Counted from the stretch's first letter, positions 15,761 to 24,481 are shown. The stretch is 64,000 nucleotides of DNA from Deferribacteraceae bacterium UBA6799 (GCA_002452335.1 DKFJ01000007.1:62001-126000); one strand, 5' to 3'. Program-made: numbers and translations. The notes: generated from the letters alone by a model not told the origin.

Positions 15761-17671
15761 ATGAGTATTAAATTCAAGCTAATTCTTTCGTATCTTTTAG
15801 TTTCAGCATTTATTGTCGTTCTGTCAATGTCTTTCCTCTTTTCCAGCAGCAAGGTCAACGGTTTCATAAACACAAATCTCAACGTGATATTAACCGATAA
15901 AGAGGCGTCCGGAACAATTAACAACGAGTTTAAAAACGTTGTAATTCACCTGAAAAGCGCTATAAGCGCCAGCACCACCAAAGAGATTGATTCTCTGGAA
16001 CAGTTAAATAACGAAAGTTTCTCAAAAATAGACGAAGCACTCGACAACATAAAAAGCGCTGATGATATCCGTAACATGAGCGATGATATGAAGTCAAAGG
16101 CTGACACTTTTCTGAAGACCAAGAAAGAATATATAAAAGTGCATGATGATCTCATGCTTCAGTATGACGATCTTGACTCTATGTTCAGAAAGCAGAAAGG
16201 CTACATCTTTGTCAGCCAGAACACGCTGAACAAACAGGCTGGGAGATATGCTCAGGAGCTTAACTATCTTGACAGGCTGATGGAGCTTCCTCTGGAGATA
16301 AAGGTTTACCTGTCTGAGGTTATCGGGGCGAAAGAAGAGATAGACACGGAAGAAGGCGTTTACTCTATCCTCTCTTTCACAAAGATACTCAAAGACAAAA
16401 CTAACGTTTTTCTCACCGGAGGCAATTACAAAGGAGAGAACGTCAGACGCATTGACAATGAAGAGGTTCGCTCCAGAATGCAGCTTCTCTTAAAAACCAC
16501 AAACGATATGGAAGCAGCCGCTAAACAGTTTCAGGAGACACAGATCAAGGTGATTAACCTTGAGAACAGTCTTTTTGTCCAGATAGCCGATCTGGAAAAA
16601 CATGTTAATTCCACCGAACAGATACTGAACAACATGGAATCCACTGCAAAAACACAGATGGACAGCGGTATCACAGAGGTTCGCAATATATCCAGCAGAG
16701 TAACCAGCACAACGTTCATAATGCTCGCCGTGATACTGGTTCTGGCTGTAATAGTCGGTCTCTTCTCCGCCACCAAGATCACAACGCCTCTGGTAAACAT
16801 AATGACAGTGGCAGAGTGTATCAAACACGGAGACCTGACATGCGGGGAGATCAAAAAAACATCATCTGACGAGTTCGGACACCTGACAGACTCTATCAAC
16901 AATATGAAGAAGAGTCTCTATGAGCTGGTGCACAACATCAAGAACGGAACAGACTATCTCAGCGGAACCAGCGACCAGATGGTCACTCTAATGACACAGA
17001 TGAACGAAAACCTGAACAACACCACACTGGAAATGACAGCGGTTGCCTCCGCGGCAGAAGAGCTTTCATCATCCACATCCAACATCATAGAGAGCGTGCA
17101 GGCAGGTATCACAGAAGTTCAGAACGCTAAGAACAAAGTGAACGAAGGCAACAGCAAGCTCCAGCAGTCCATTGCCCAGGTCAACAAGGTCGCGTCCAGT
17201 CTGGCCGGTGTTTCTGATAACCTGGAAGAGCTGAAAACAGCCAGTCAGGCGATCACAAACATCATCAGCATAATCGTGGACATAGCCGAACAGACTAACC
17301 TGCTGGCGCTGAACGCGGCGATAGAAGCTGCCAGAGCGGGCGAAGCAGGCAGAGGATTCGCTGTGGTTGCTGACGAAGTGCGCAAGCTGGCGGAAAAGAC
17401 CAGCACCTCCACACAGGAAATATCCTCAATGGTCAGCTCTATACAAAACAACGTAATTGGTGTGGTGGACATCATCCATCAGGGAATAGAGGAAGTTGAG
17501 CACAGCTCAGAATCCATCAACGCTGTCGGGGACAACTTCAAAGAAGTCGTTAACCAGATGCAGACCGCCGCAAACACTGTTGAGCCTATCCTCGTGATAA
17601 TCGAACAGCAGTCTGAAGCTATCACCAATATTACAGCGACCGTGACAAACGTAAGTATTGCTTCCCAATAA
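15761..17671 (+). CDS. Methyl-accepting chemotaxis protein, C-terminus frameshifted
   Basis: Transmembrane chemoreceptor. Helix 1 lies at about residues 8-30. A mainly helical periplasmic domain of about 280 residues follows, then helix 2 (about 316-338), a HAMP domain and a cytoplasmic signalling coiled coil. The conserved tip is present (IAEQTNLLALNAAIEAARAGE, then GRGFAVVADEVRKLAEKT). Translation ends at 17671 just after VTNVSIASQ. The normal tail (KVIVDEVSSFSDKIGDL and onward) continues in the next frame up to a stop at 17760-17762. Deleting one C of the CCC at 17664-17666 would join the two frames. As written the protein lacks about 31 C-terminal residues, in the methylation-helix end rather than the signalling tip, so partial function is possible. 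The start has only a weak ribosome site. Confidence 0.9.
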   Translation: MSIKFKLILSYLLVSAFIVVLSMSFLFSSSKVNGFINTNLNVILTDKEASGTINNEFKNVVIHLKSAISASTTKEIDSLEQLNNESFSKIDEALDNIKSADDIRNMSDDMKSKADTFLKTKKEYIKVHDDLMLQYDDLDSMFRKQKGYIFVSQNTLNKQAGRYAQELNYLDRLMELPLEIKVYLSEVIGAKEEIDTEEGVYSILSFTKILKDKTNVFLTGGNYKGENVRRIDNEEVRSRMQLLLKTTNDMEAAAKQFQETQIKVINLENSLFVQIADLEKHVNSTEQILNNMESTAKTQMDSGITEVRNISSRVTSTTFIMLAVILVLAVIVGLFSATKITTPLVNIMTVAECIKHGDLTCGEIKKTSSDEFGHLTDSINNMKKSLYELVHNIKNGTDYLSGTSDQMVTLMTQMNENLNNTTLEMTAVASAAEELSSSTSNIIESVQAGITEVQNAKNKVNEGNSKLQQSIAQVNKVASSLAGVSDNLEELKTASQAITNIISIIVDIAEQTNLLALNAAIEAARAGEAGRGFAVVADEVRKLAEKTSTSTQEISSMVSSIQNNVIGVVDIIHQGIEEVEHSSESINAVGDNFKEVVNQMQTAANTVEPILVIIEQQSEAITNITATVTNVSIASQ

Positions 17672-17762
17672 GGTTATAGTAGATGAAGTAAGCAGTTTCT
17701 CCGACAAGATCGGCGATCTTGCTCACCAGCTTAAGGATAATACATCACAATTCAAGGTGTAG
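17663..17762 (+). other. Out-of-frame C-terminal tail of the chemoreceptor
   Basis: Read in the +1 frame this stretch encodes NKVIVDEVSSFSDKIG and then DLAHQLKDNTSQFKV before TAG. This is a typical chemoreceptor C-terminus. It ends 3 nt before the TTG start of the following ATPase gene, the spacing expected for an intact coupled operon, which supports a recent one-base insertion or a sequencing error. Confidence 0.85.
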
Positions 17763-17765
17763 GAT

Positions 17766-18548
17766 TTGAACGACAAAATCTTAGAACTAAAATCAGTCAA
17801 TAAACAATACAGAGCCTTTGAAGGATTCTTCAAAGGCTCTTCTGTTACCATCAACGCTGTGGACAATATTTCTCTGTCCATACAGAAAGGCAGGTCTCTG
17901 GGTATAGTTGGAGAATCAGGCAGTGGAAAAACAACACTGGCAAAACTGATAACAGACATCACCCGTCCTGACAGCGGCAGTGTCCTCTATAAAGGAAAAG
18001 ATATAAGACAGGCAGACAAAACAGAGTATCCCGCATACCGCAGGAACGTGCAGATGGTCTTTCAGGATCCGTATCTCAGCCTGAACCCTAAGCTGACTAT
18101 TTTCTCCGCCATGAAAGACGGCATAGAAAAATATTACGGCAAAAAGGGACTGAGAGAAAAATGCGCAAAATATCTGAACATGGTGGGGCTGGATGAAGAA
18201 TATCTGGACAGATATCCTCACGAGTTCTCCGGCGGTCAGAGACAGAGGCTGTCCATAGCCAGGGCTCTTTCACTGGATCCGGAGATAATAGTAGCGGACG
18301 AGCCAGTCAGCTCTCTGGACGTATCCGTTCAGGCGCAGATACTGAACCTGATGAAAAAATTAAAACTTGAAAACGGGCTTACATTTATTCTAATATCTCA
18401 TGACCTGTCTGTGGTCTCGTTTCTGTGCGATGACGTTCTGGTGATGAACAAAGGACAGATGGTGGAATACGGCAGTGTGGAAGACGTTCTGAACAATCCG
18501 CGGCAGGAATATACCAAAAATCTTCTGACCGCCAGCAAAGGTGAATAA
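17766..18548 (+). CDS. OppF/DppF-like ABC transporter ATP-binding protein
   Basis: A 260-residue ATPase of the oligopeptide/dipeptide/nickel importer type. It has Walker A GESGSGKTTL, a Q-loop in MVFQDPYLSLNPKLTI (the SLNP extension is typical of OppF/DppF), signature FSGGQRQRLS, Walker B IIVADEPVSSLD and the H-loop ISHD. The start is TTG at 17766, 3 nt after the chemoreceptor tail stop, and the end overlaps cysS by one base (TAATG). No permease, binding protein or partner ATPase is present nearby, so it must work with distant subunits or has another role. The short C-terminus lacks most of the usual oligopeptide-binding tail domain. Confidence 0.85.
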   Translation: MNDKILELKSVNKQYRAFEGFFKGSSVTINAVDNISLSIQKGRSLGIVGESGSGKTTLAKLITDITRPDSGSVLYKGKDIRQADKTEYPAYRRNVQMVFQDPYLSLNPKLTIFSAMKDGIEKYYGKKGLREKCAKYLNMVGLDEEYLDRYPHEFSGGQRQRLSIARALSLDPEIIVADEPVSSLDVSVQAQILNLMKKLKLENGLTFILISHDLSVVSFLCDDVLVMNKGQMVEYGSVEDVLNNPRQEYTKNLLTASKGE

Positions 18549-19987
18549 TGTTACAGGTTTATAATACACTCACAGCGAAAAAAGAAGAATTCAAACCGCT
18601 TACAGAAGGTAAAGTAAAGATGTATGTATGCGGAGTCACCGTTTATGACTTCTGCCACATAGGACACGCCAGAAGCTCCACTGTTTTTGACGTGATCCGC
18701 AGATATTTTCTTTATAAGGGCTATGAAGTCACCTTTGTGAAGAACTTTACCGATATAGACGACAAGATCATCAAAAGAAGCAACGAGAACAACATCTTCT
18801 GGAAAGACCTTACAAAGCAGTTCATAGACGAGCACGACGCCGACATGGACGCCCTGAATATACTGCGCCCCGACCACACACCGAAGGCGACCGACTATAT
18901 CCCCAACATGATAAAGATGTGTGAAACGCTTATGGAAAAAGGATTCGCCTATGAGTCAAACGGCGATATCTATTATCGTGTGCAGAAATTCGATGACTAC
19001 GGCAAGCTCTCCAACCGCAAGCTGGAAGATATGATGGCGGGCGCCCGTATAGAAGTGAACGACAACAAGGAGAACCCTTTCGACTTCGTTCTGTGGAAAG
19101 CCAGCAAACCGGGAGAACCCAGCTGGGACAGCCCATGGGGCAAGGGACGCCCCGGATGGCATATCGAATGCAGCGTCATGAGCGAAGATATACTCGGGCT
19201 GCCCTTTGACATACACGGCGGCGGGCGTGACCTTATCTTTCCCCACCACGAGAACGAGATAGCCCAGTCTGAGGCGGCATGCGGATGCGAATTCTCCAGA
19301 TACTGGATACATAACGGGTTCGTGAACGTTAATCAGGAAAAGATGTCCAAATCTCTCGGCAATTTTTTCACCATCCGCACCGTGCTGGATGAGTTCAACG
19401 CCGAGATAGTCAGATATTTCCTGCTGACCACACACTACAGAAGCTCACTTGATTTCTCACAGGATCACCTGCTGGAGGCTGAGAAGTCTCTGGACAGAAT
19501 ATATACCATGCTGGATGAAATAAACAGGTTCAACGCCGGCAAGAAAGGCACAGACGTATCCGCTGAGGCTGAAAACACTGCGAAAGTTTTCATGGAAAAA
19601 TTCGTGTCCGCCATGGATGATGATTTCAATACGCCTGAGGTTCTGGCGGCTCTTTTCGAGGCAGTGCGTGAATTCAACAGGCTTCTGGCGGCAAAACCTG
19701 AGAAAAACAGCTTCGAGACCCTGAAAGAATCATGCACAAAAGTTTTTAAAACAGTTGCGGACGTTCTAGGCATCATAACATACACTCCCCAGCAGTGGTT
19801 CAGACTGAACCTGTCCATCCCTGAAGATGAGCTGAAAACAGCCATAGATCAAAGAGCGCAGGCGAAGAAAGATAAAGACTTCGCCAAAGCGGACGAGATC
19901 AGAAACGGTCTGAAAGACAAGGGAATCGAGCTGCTCGATACTATCGAAGGAACGATCTACCGGGCGAAAAAAATAAGAAACCTATAG
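18548..19987 (+). CDS. cysS: Cysteinyl-tRNA synthetase
   Basis: Class I synthetase charging tRNA-Cys. HIGH is at residues 37-40 in FCHIGHARS and KMSKS begins at about residue 265. The zinc ligand Cys precedes HIGH (MYVCGVTVYD), with further conserved Cys and His in WHIECSVM and FPHHENEIAQSEA. The 479-residue length is standard. The ATG shares a base with the stop of the upstream ATPase gene, so it is cotranscribed with a chemoreceptor and an ABC ATPase, an unusual partnership. A strong terminator follows. Confidence 0.96.
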   Translation: MLQVYNTLTAKKEEFKPLTEGKVKMYVCGVTVYDFCHIGHARSSTVFDVIRRYFLYKGYEVTFVKNFTDIDDKIIKRSNENNIFWKDLTKQFIDEHDADMDALNILRPDHTPKATDYIPNMIKMCETLMEKGFAYESNGDIYYRVQKFDDYGKLSNRKLEDMMAGARIEVNDNKENPFDFVLWKASKPGEPSWDSPWGKGRPGWHIECSVMSEDILGLPFDIHGGGRDLIFPHHENEIAQSEAACGCEFSRYWIHNGFVNVNQEKMSKSLGNFFTIRTVLDEFNAEIVRYFLLTTHYRSSLDFSQDHLLEAEKSLDRIYTMLDEINRFNAGKKGTDVSAEAENTAKVFMEKFVSAMDDDFNTPEVLAALFEAVREFNRLLAAKPEKNSFETLKESCTKVFKTVADVLGIITYTPQQWFRLNLSIPEDELKTAIDQRAQAKKDKDFAKADEIRNGLKDKGIELLDTIEGTIYRAKKIRNL

Positions 19988-19993
19988 AACACT

Positions 19994-20021
19994 GCCCCGC
20001 TTAGTGCGGGGCTTTTTTTTT
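19994..20021 (+). terminator. Rho-independent terminator after cysS
   Basis: GCCCCGC (19994-20000) pairs with GCGGGGC (20006-20012) over a 5-nt loop, followed by nine T. Confidence 0.92.
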
Positions 20022-20032
20022 GTCGATTTACG

Positions 20033-20059
20033 TTAAGTTTTCGTTTGATTATCCGAATT
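20033..20059 (+). promoter_or_regulatory. Candidate sigma-28-like promoter of the repeat protein gene
   Basis: TTAAGTTT (20033-20040), then 11 bp, then TCCGAATT (20052-20059). The consensus for flagellar sigma-28 is TAAAGTTT-N11-GCCGATAA. The first box matches 7 of 8, the second keeps only the CCGA core. It lies 32 bp upstream of the start codon in a short gap after the cysS terminator. Confidence 0.35.
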
Positions 20060-20091
20060 GTGTAATACTTATTATTATTGAGGGTATTACA

Positions 20092-21645
20092 ATGCAAATC
20101 TCCAACCTGAACGCTTCCAACATTGTCTTAAATTCCTCTACGACAACTTTTGCGGTCAAACTTGCTGACTCAGGTAGTTCTGGTGATACTTTTTCATCCG
20201 GAAACAATTCTGTTTCATTGTCATATAATATGTTCGGCAGACAGCAGAACAATATTTTCAGCACAATGGCGCAGGATAATGAATTCATGTCCGACCTCAG
20301 AAAGGTGTTCAGCACAGTGGAAGATAACCTTCTCAGCCAGGAGAGCGATAACGACAGAATCAGCGTTTATTACTCAGATGACGCCACCATCTCATCCGGA
20401 GAGGGCGATGACAGAATAAGCGCCTACTACTCTGACAATGTAAACATCGATTCCGGCTCAGGAGACGATAATATTGACACATATCACTCTGAAAACGCCA
20501 ATATAAACTCAGGTTCAGGGGATGATGACATCAGTGTCTATTACTCTAAAAATGCCAATATCAATTCAGGTTCCGGCAGTGACAGAATAAGCGCCTATTA
20601 CTCTGCCAATGTAAATATCGCTTCCGGTTCAGGAGACGACAGAATAAGCGTCTATCACTCCAAAGGAGCTAATATATCCTCCGGTTCCGGTAAAAACGAC
20701 ATAGACGCCTATTACACTGAGAATACATCAATCACCACGGACGGAGACGACAGCAGAGTCAGTGTCTATCACTCTAAAAACACCTCTACAGCAACCGGTG
20801 CCGGTGATGACATGCACTCAATGTACTACTCAGATGCTAATCAAACAGATCTGGGAGACGGAGATAACAGCGCCAGCATATACAACACATCAAACTCAGG
20901 CCTGACAACAGGAAGCGGCGATGATAGTCTGTCAGTCTACTATTCTGATAATGTTACGGCAGATATGGGCGGCGGAGACAACAGAGGCAGTGTGCATTAC
21001 TCAGACAATACGACTGTGAAAACCGGTAACGGAAACGATAACTTCTCTGTTTATGACTCTGACTCTATAACAATGGAATTATCAGGCGGAAACAACAGGA
21101 TAGACATTAATTCATCTGATAACGTATCCGTATCCACAGGCGACGGAAAAGACAACATCACAATCACAGACACTTCCGGAGCAAACATATCAACCGGAGC
21201 CGGAGACGACAGGATACAGATGAACAATTTCGCTGGAACAGCAGTCATAGACGGCGGAGACGGCAACGATACTATCGTTGGCAGAGGCGAAATAGTCGGA
21301 GGAGCCGGAGATGACAACATCTCAGGATCCGGAGTCCTGACTGGCGGTACAGGCAACGACTACATCACTCTGGTGAATAAAATGGGAACACCTGATGACG
21401 TCTCAGGATCAACTGTGAACTACAGCAGAGGCGACGGAAATGATATTATCAGCGTGGACGCTGAAAACTCCACTCTTAACATGAACGATATCTCTCAGGA
21501 TGAAGTCGATATATCTGAGACCTTCAACAGAGTGGGAGAAAAAGTTACTACCATATCCATGAAGGACGGCAGCGGAAGCGTCACCGTGTCCGGACCGCAA
21601 AGACTTTCATCAATAACCTTCTCTGATTCATCAATTATTTTCTGA
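20092..21645 (+). CDS. RTX-like repeat protein with 19-residue tandem repeats
   Basis: A 517-residue acidic, Ser/Asp/Asn/Gly-rich protein without signal peptide or membrane helix. Residues 1-87 are non-repetitive. Residues 88-372 are fifteen 19-residue repeats (DNA 20353-21207) with the pattern DRISVYYSDNANINSGSGD. In each unit SGSGDDRIS matches the calcium-binding RTX nonapeptide (GGxGxDxUx). The other half, with a Tyr-Tyr-Ser or Tyr-His-Ser core, is not a canonical nonapeptide. Canonical RTX repeats follow (GGDGNDTIV, GGAGDDNIS, GGTGNDYIT), then a C-terminal region ending in hydrophobic SSIIF, which would suit a type I secretion signal. I infer a calcium-stabilised beta-roll, probably secreted. 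ATG at 20092 was chosen over upstream starts because GAGGG precedes it. No type I secretion genes are adjacent and its function is unknown. Confidence 0.85.
   Translation: MQISNLNASNIVLNSSTTTFAVKLADSGSSGDTFSSGNNSVSLSYNMFGRQQNNIFSTMAQDNEFMSDLRKVFSTVEDNLLSQESDNDRISVYYSDDATISSGEGDDRISAYYSDNVNIDSGSGDDNIDTYHSENANINSGSGDDDISVYYSKNANINSGSGSDRISAYYSANVNIASGSGDDRISVYHSKGANISSGSGKNDIDAYYTENTSITTDGDDSRVSVYHSKNTSTATGAGDDMHSMYYSDANQTDLGDGDNSASIYNTSNSGLTTGSGDDSLSVYYSDNVTADMGGGDNRGSVHYSDNTTVKTGNGNDNFSVYDSDSITMELSGGNNRIDINSSDNVSVSTGDGKDNITITDTSGANISTGAGDDRIQMNNFAGTAVIDGGDGNDTIVGRGEIVGGAGDDNISGSGVLTGGTGNDYITLVNKMGTPDDVSGSTVNYSRGDGNDIISVDAENSTLNMNDISQDEVDISETFNRVGEKVTTISMKDGSGSVTVSGPQRLSSITFSDSSIIF
20353..21207 (+). 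repeat. Fifteen tandem 57-bp coding repeats
   Basis: The in-frame 57-bp units encode the 19-residue repeats of the RTX-like protein. Protein-level period is strict, with no insertions across fifteen copies; DNA copies have diverged at many third positions. Units 1-6 are most alike (ISxYYS or ISxYHS, then SGSG), later ones more varied. Confidence 0.9.
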
Positions 21646-21671
21646 TATTACAATCAAACAGTATAAATGGA

Positions 21672-21700
21672 AAAGGCAGGCTGAAAAGCCTGCCTTTACA
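21672..21700 (+). terminator. Terminator after the RTX-like gene
   Basis: AAAGGCAGGCT (21672-21682) pairs perfectly with AGCCTGCCTTT (21687-21697) over a 4-nt GAAA-type loop, with a short T tract. Confidence 0.8.
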
Positions 21701-21813
21701 CAATATGTTAGAACCTACAGGGGATATACAAAGAGCCTAAGCTCAAGGAATGTTGTCGTTATAAGTTAAAGATAACAGATGAAAGAAATAGTTCAATATA
21801 ATTATCTAAAAAA

Positions 21814-23019
21814 TTATTTAATTTCGTTCATCTTTTCAATATAAGCGTAAACTTTGCTGGGAATTTTTATATCGGCAGGATTCACAGGACCTAAAATCTT
21901 TCTTTTATTAATAGCGGATACTGACAGATCAACTATCTGAATGGGCTTCTCGCGTCCCATCTTATCAGAAAAAATAAGCACAGTGGGGTTAGTTGGCTTG
22001 TTATGGTTTATCTTTCCTATAACGCCCAGCTCGTTGGTATCCATCAACACCAGAGACCCGACAGGGTATATGCCCACGTTCATCACGAAGAAGTCAAAGA
22101 CCTTTCTGTTGATATGCGAATCTGTCCACTTGAACATCAGACGGAGCGCCTGTGCCGCCTCCATTCCCTTGTGATAGCACCTGTCGCTGGTTATGGCGTC
22201 ATAAATATCCACCACAGCCCCTATTTTGCCCTCTATGGATATTTCCTCATCCTTAAGCCCGTTAGGGTATCCGGAGCCGTCATGTCTCTCGTGGTGCTGA
22301 AGAGTGAGGTTCAGCATATCTTCCGGAACGCCGTTATCCAGCAGAAAATCATATCCGAGCTGAACATGATTCTTCATTATCCGGAACTCCTCCTCGGTCA
22401 GCTTGCCGGGTTTATTCAGAATTTCCTGCGGAACCAGCATCTTTCCTACATCATGCAGCAGACCGGCCTTGGCTATCCTTTCGATGTCCCTGTGACTCAT
22501 GCCCAGATGCGCCGCCAGACTGGAAGCGAAGATGCCCACATTCATAGAATGCTGAAAAGTGTAGTTGTCATAATGTTTCAGCTTGGTAACGCTCGCCAGA
22601 ACGCCTTTGTTCTTCATGGTTATCTCGGCTATGTTCGAAGCCACAGCCTTCACCGCGCCGTCTTTGAACATTGCGCCTGTGCGGATGTCCTCCATAAATG
22701 ATTTCACGACCTTCACCGATTCGGTATATATAACCTTGGCGTTCTTGACCTCATCCAGATTGATGTAATTTTTTTTGATCTCTTCTCTGTGGCGGTTAAT
22801 GACAGATTCAGCATTGCCGCTGTAGAGTTCTTTTATGGATTCTTCTTCTTCGGAATATTCGATATAGACATAATCGACATTATTATGCTTGAGTTTATCA
22901 ATAACGGATTGATCTTTAATGAGAAAATGATGTGAGAAAAAACCAGTATCGAGCCAGTTTTTATCCAGCTTGACAACTTTATCGCCGATCTTTAAATCAA
23001 CCACACTGACTTTTTTCAT
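21814..23019 (-). CDS. HD-GYP domain protein (predicted c-di-GMP phosphodiesterase)
   Basis: A 401-residue cytoplasmic protein. The N-terminal about 120 residues resemble the DUF3391 region that often precedes HD-GYP domains. The HD-GYP domain then shows AGLLHDVGKMLVP (HD diad), QHHERHDGSGYPNGL (HD-GYP signature) and VVDIYDAITSDRCYH. The metal-binding His and Asp residues are intact, so an active phosphodiesterase cleaving c-di-GMP is expected. It ends with a short C-terminal beta-rich region. A single gene on the minus strand; no promoter was clear. Two GGDEF proteins elsewhere in the window (34577 and 61544) fit a c-di-GMP network. Confidence 0.9.
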   Translation of the reverse strand: MKKVSVVDLKIGDKVVKLDKNWLDTGFFSHHFLIKDQSVIDKLKHNNVDYVYIEYSEEEESIKELYSGNAESVINRHREEIKKNYINLDEVKNAKVIYTESVKVVKSFMEDIRTGAMFKDGAVKAVASNIAEITMKNKGVLASVTKLKHYDNYTFQHSMNVGIFASSLAAHLGMSHRDIERIAKAGLLHDVGKMLVPQEILNKPGKLTEEEFRIMKNHVQLGYDFLLDNGVPEDMLNLTLQHHERHDGSGYPNGLKDEEISIEGKIGAVVDIYDAITSDRCYHKGMEAAQALRLMFKWTDSHINRKVFDFFVMNVGIYPVGSLVLMDTNELGVIGKINHNKPTNPTVLIFSDKMGREKPIQIVDLSVSAINKRKILGPVNPADIKIPSKVYAYIEKMNEIK

Positions 23020-23078
23020 TATTTACCCAAATGTATATATGTACAAAATCTACAGCAAACAATGAAAGATATCAAGAT

Positions 23079-23747
23079 TTATGATTGGGACACCCCGTAC
23101 TGCTTCTTTATAAACTGCCATCCGTTATAAACGTGCTTTTCTACAACTTTTTCTACAAGAGATTCATCTCCTTTCTCAAATGCCTCAAGGAGCTCGTTAT
23201 GCTCGTCTCTGACTTCCTGTGTTCTGCCGTCTATGGAGAAAGAATATACAGTCGCCCTTTTGAACTGCTGCTGCAGTCCTTCCAGCATTTTTATCAGGCG
23301 CTCGTTTCCGCATTTATATATGAATATCCTGTGAAAGTCATAGTTCCAGTTTATCATTTGGGAAACAGCTTTGGATGAGCCGGTGTCCATCTTTTTCACC
23401 AGATCTCTCATTTTTTCCAGATCGTGTTTGTCAATATGCGGGACAGCCAGCTTGGATGCCAGAGGTTCCAGCTTCATCTTTATAACAAAGATATCGTCTA
23501 TATCTTTATCAGTGAGAGTGGTCACCACAGCGCCTCTTCTGGGGATTATCTCTATGAAGCCTTCCATCTCCAGAAGCCTCAGCGCCTCGCGTATTGGTGT
23601 TCTGGATATACCCAGCATCTCTGAGAGCTTCGGTTCCACAAGCCTCTCTCCGGGTTTTATTATACCTTTGATTATGTTATTTCTGATAGTAAGAGCGATC
23701 TTTTCACTCAGCGGCGTATTGTCAATATTAATGTCTTTGGCGCCCAC
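23079..23747 (-). CDS. GntR family regulator, FCD domain (copy 1)
   Basis: A 222-residue FadR-subfamily transcription factor. The N-terminal winged helix-turn-helix contains LSEMLGISRTPIREALRLLE and the wing IPRRGAVV. The C-terminal all-helical FCD ligand domain keeps three His likely to bind a metal (NYDFH, RDEHNELL, VEKHV), as in regulators of organic-acid and sugar-acid genes. It starts with GTG at 23747, 18 nt after the stop of a close paralogue (copy 2), and has an AGAGG ribosome site. The pair is probably one transcript from the palindromic region upstream of copy 2. No catabolic operon is adjacent, so its ligand is unknown. Confidence 0.9.
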   Translation of the reverse strand: MGAKDINIDNTPLSEKIALTIRNNIIKGIIKPGERLVEPKLSEMLGISRTPIREALRLLEMEGFIEIIPRRGAVVTTLTDKDIDDIFVIKMKLEPLASKLAVPHIDKHDLEKMRDLVKKMDTGSSKAVSQMINWNYDFHRIFIYKCGNERLIKMLEGLQQQFKRATVYSFSIDGRTQEVRDEHNELLEAFEKGDESLVEKVVEKHVYNGWQFIKKQYGVSQS

Positions 23748-23765
23748 AACGTCCTCTTTTTAAAG

Positions 23766-24434
23766 CTAACTGCTTTTAATTTGTTCTTTAAGATATTCCC
23801 AGCTGCTAATTATATGGTCTCTGACAGTACGTTCTGCGAGATCCGGGTCTTTTGATATGAAAGCGTCTATTATCTTCTTATGCTCTTTCACGGCGTTCTG
23901 CGCGCGCCCGGTATCAGAGACCAGCATGCTTTTCAGCCTTTGAAAGTTTTTGGACAGTCCGTCCAGAATATCCACCAGCTTCACATTGCCTGAGGCTGCT
24001 ATGAAAATATTATGAAAGTCTATGTTATCTTTCAGATATTCATCTGATACATCGGGGTTTTTCTCCGCATAATCTTTGAACTTGCGGTTGATGCCGATGA
24101 GTATTTCGAGCTGTTCTTCACTGAGGTTGATGGTTGCCTGTCTGGCGGCCAGCCCTTCCAGATTCGCCTTAATAGCGTACAGGTCATCTATATCTTTAAT
24201 GGTCAGCTCCTTCACCACGGCGCCTCTTCTGGGGACTATCTCTATGAAGCCCTCCCCCTCTAGCTGGCGCAGCGCCTCCCTGATGGGAGTTCTGGAGATA
24301 CCGAGATTTTTAGCGAGCTTTGGCTCAACAAGCCTTTCGCCATTGCGGAAGACGCCTTTGATTATGTCTGTTCTGATCTTATCGGCTATCTTCTCTCTTA
24401 AAGGTTTGCTCTCAATAAATACTTCCTGATTCAA
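23766..24434 (-). CDS. GntR family regulator, FCD domain (copy 2)
   Basis: A 222-residue paralogue of the downstream gene with the same layout: helix-turn-helix LAKNLGISRTPIREALRQLE, wing VPRRGAVV, and an FCD domain with conserved His (NIDFH, VKEHKK, VRDHI). The same length and near-identical DNA-binding helix suggest a tandem duplication, and the two may bind similar sites or heterodimerise. It starts with TTG at 24434, with AAGGGG 9 nt upstream. Overlapping palindromes 50 bp upstream probably mediate autoregulation. Confidence 0.9.
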   Translation of the reverse strand: MNQEVFIESKPLREKIADKIRTDIIKGVFRNGERLVEPKLAKNLGISRTPIREALRQLEGEGFIEIVPRRGAVVKELTIKDIDDLYAIKANLEGLAARQATINLSEEQLEILIGINRKFKDYAEKNPDVSDEYLKDNIDFHNIFIAASGNVKLVDILDGLSKNFQRLKSMLVSDTGRAQNAVKEHKKIIDAFISKDPDLAERTVRDHIISSWEYLKEQIKSS

Positions 24435-24481
24435 TCACTAAACCCCTTAAACATACATATAAATAACTGAACATACAGTAC

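Noticed and set aside
17642..17680. Programmed ribosomal frameshifting in the chemoreceptor
   Set aside because: The site has only a CCC run and a UAA stop, with no prfB-like or A-rich slippery pattern and no obvious downstream structure. A simple one-base insertion or sequence error is more likely.
20353..21207. Possible CRISPR array or satellite DNA because of the regular 57-bp period
   Set aside because: The units are in frame, contiguous without spacers, and encode a coherent repeat protein with divergent third positions.
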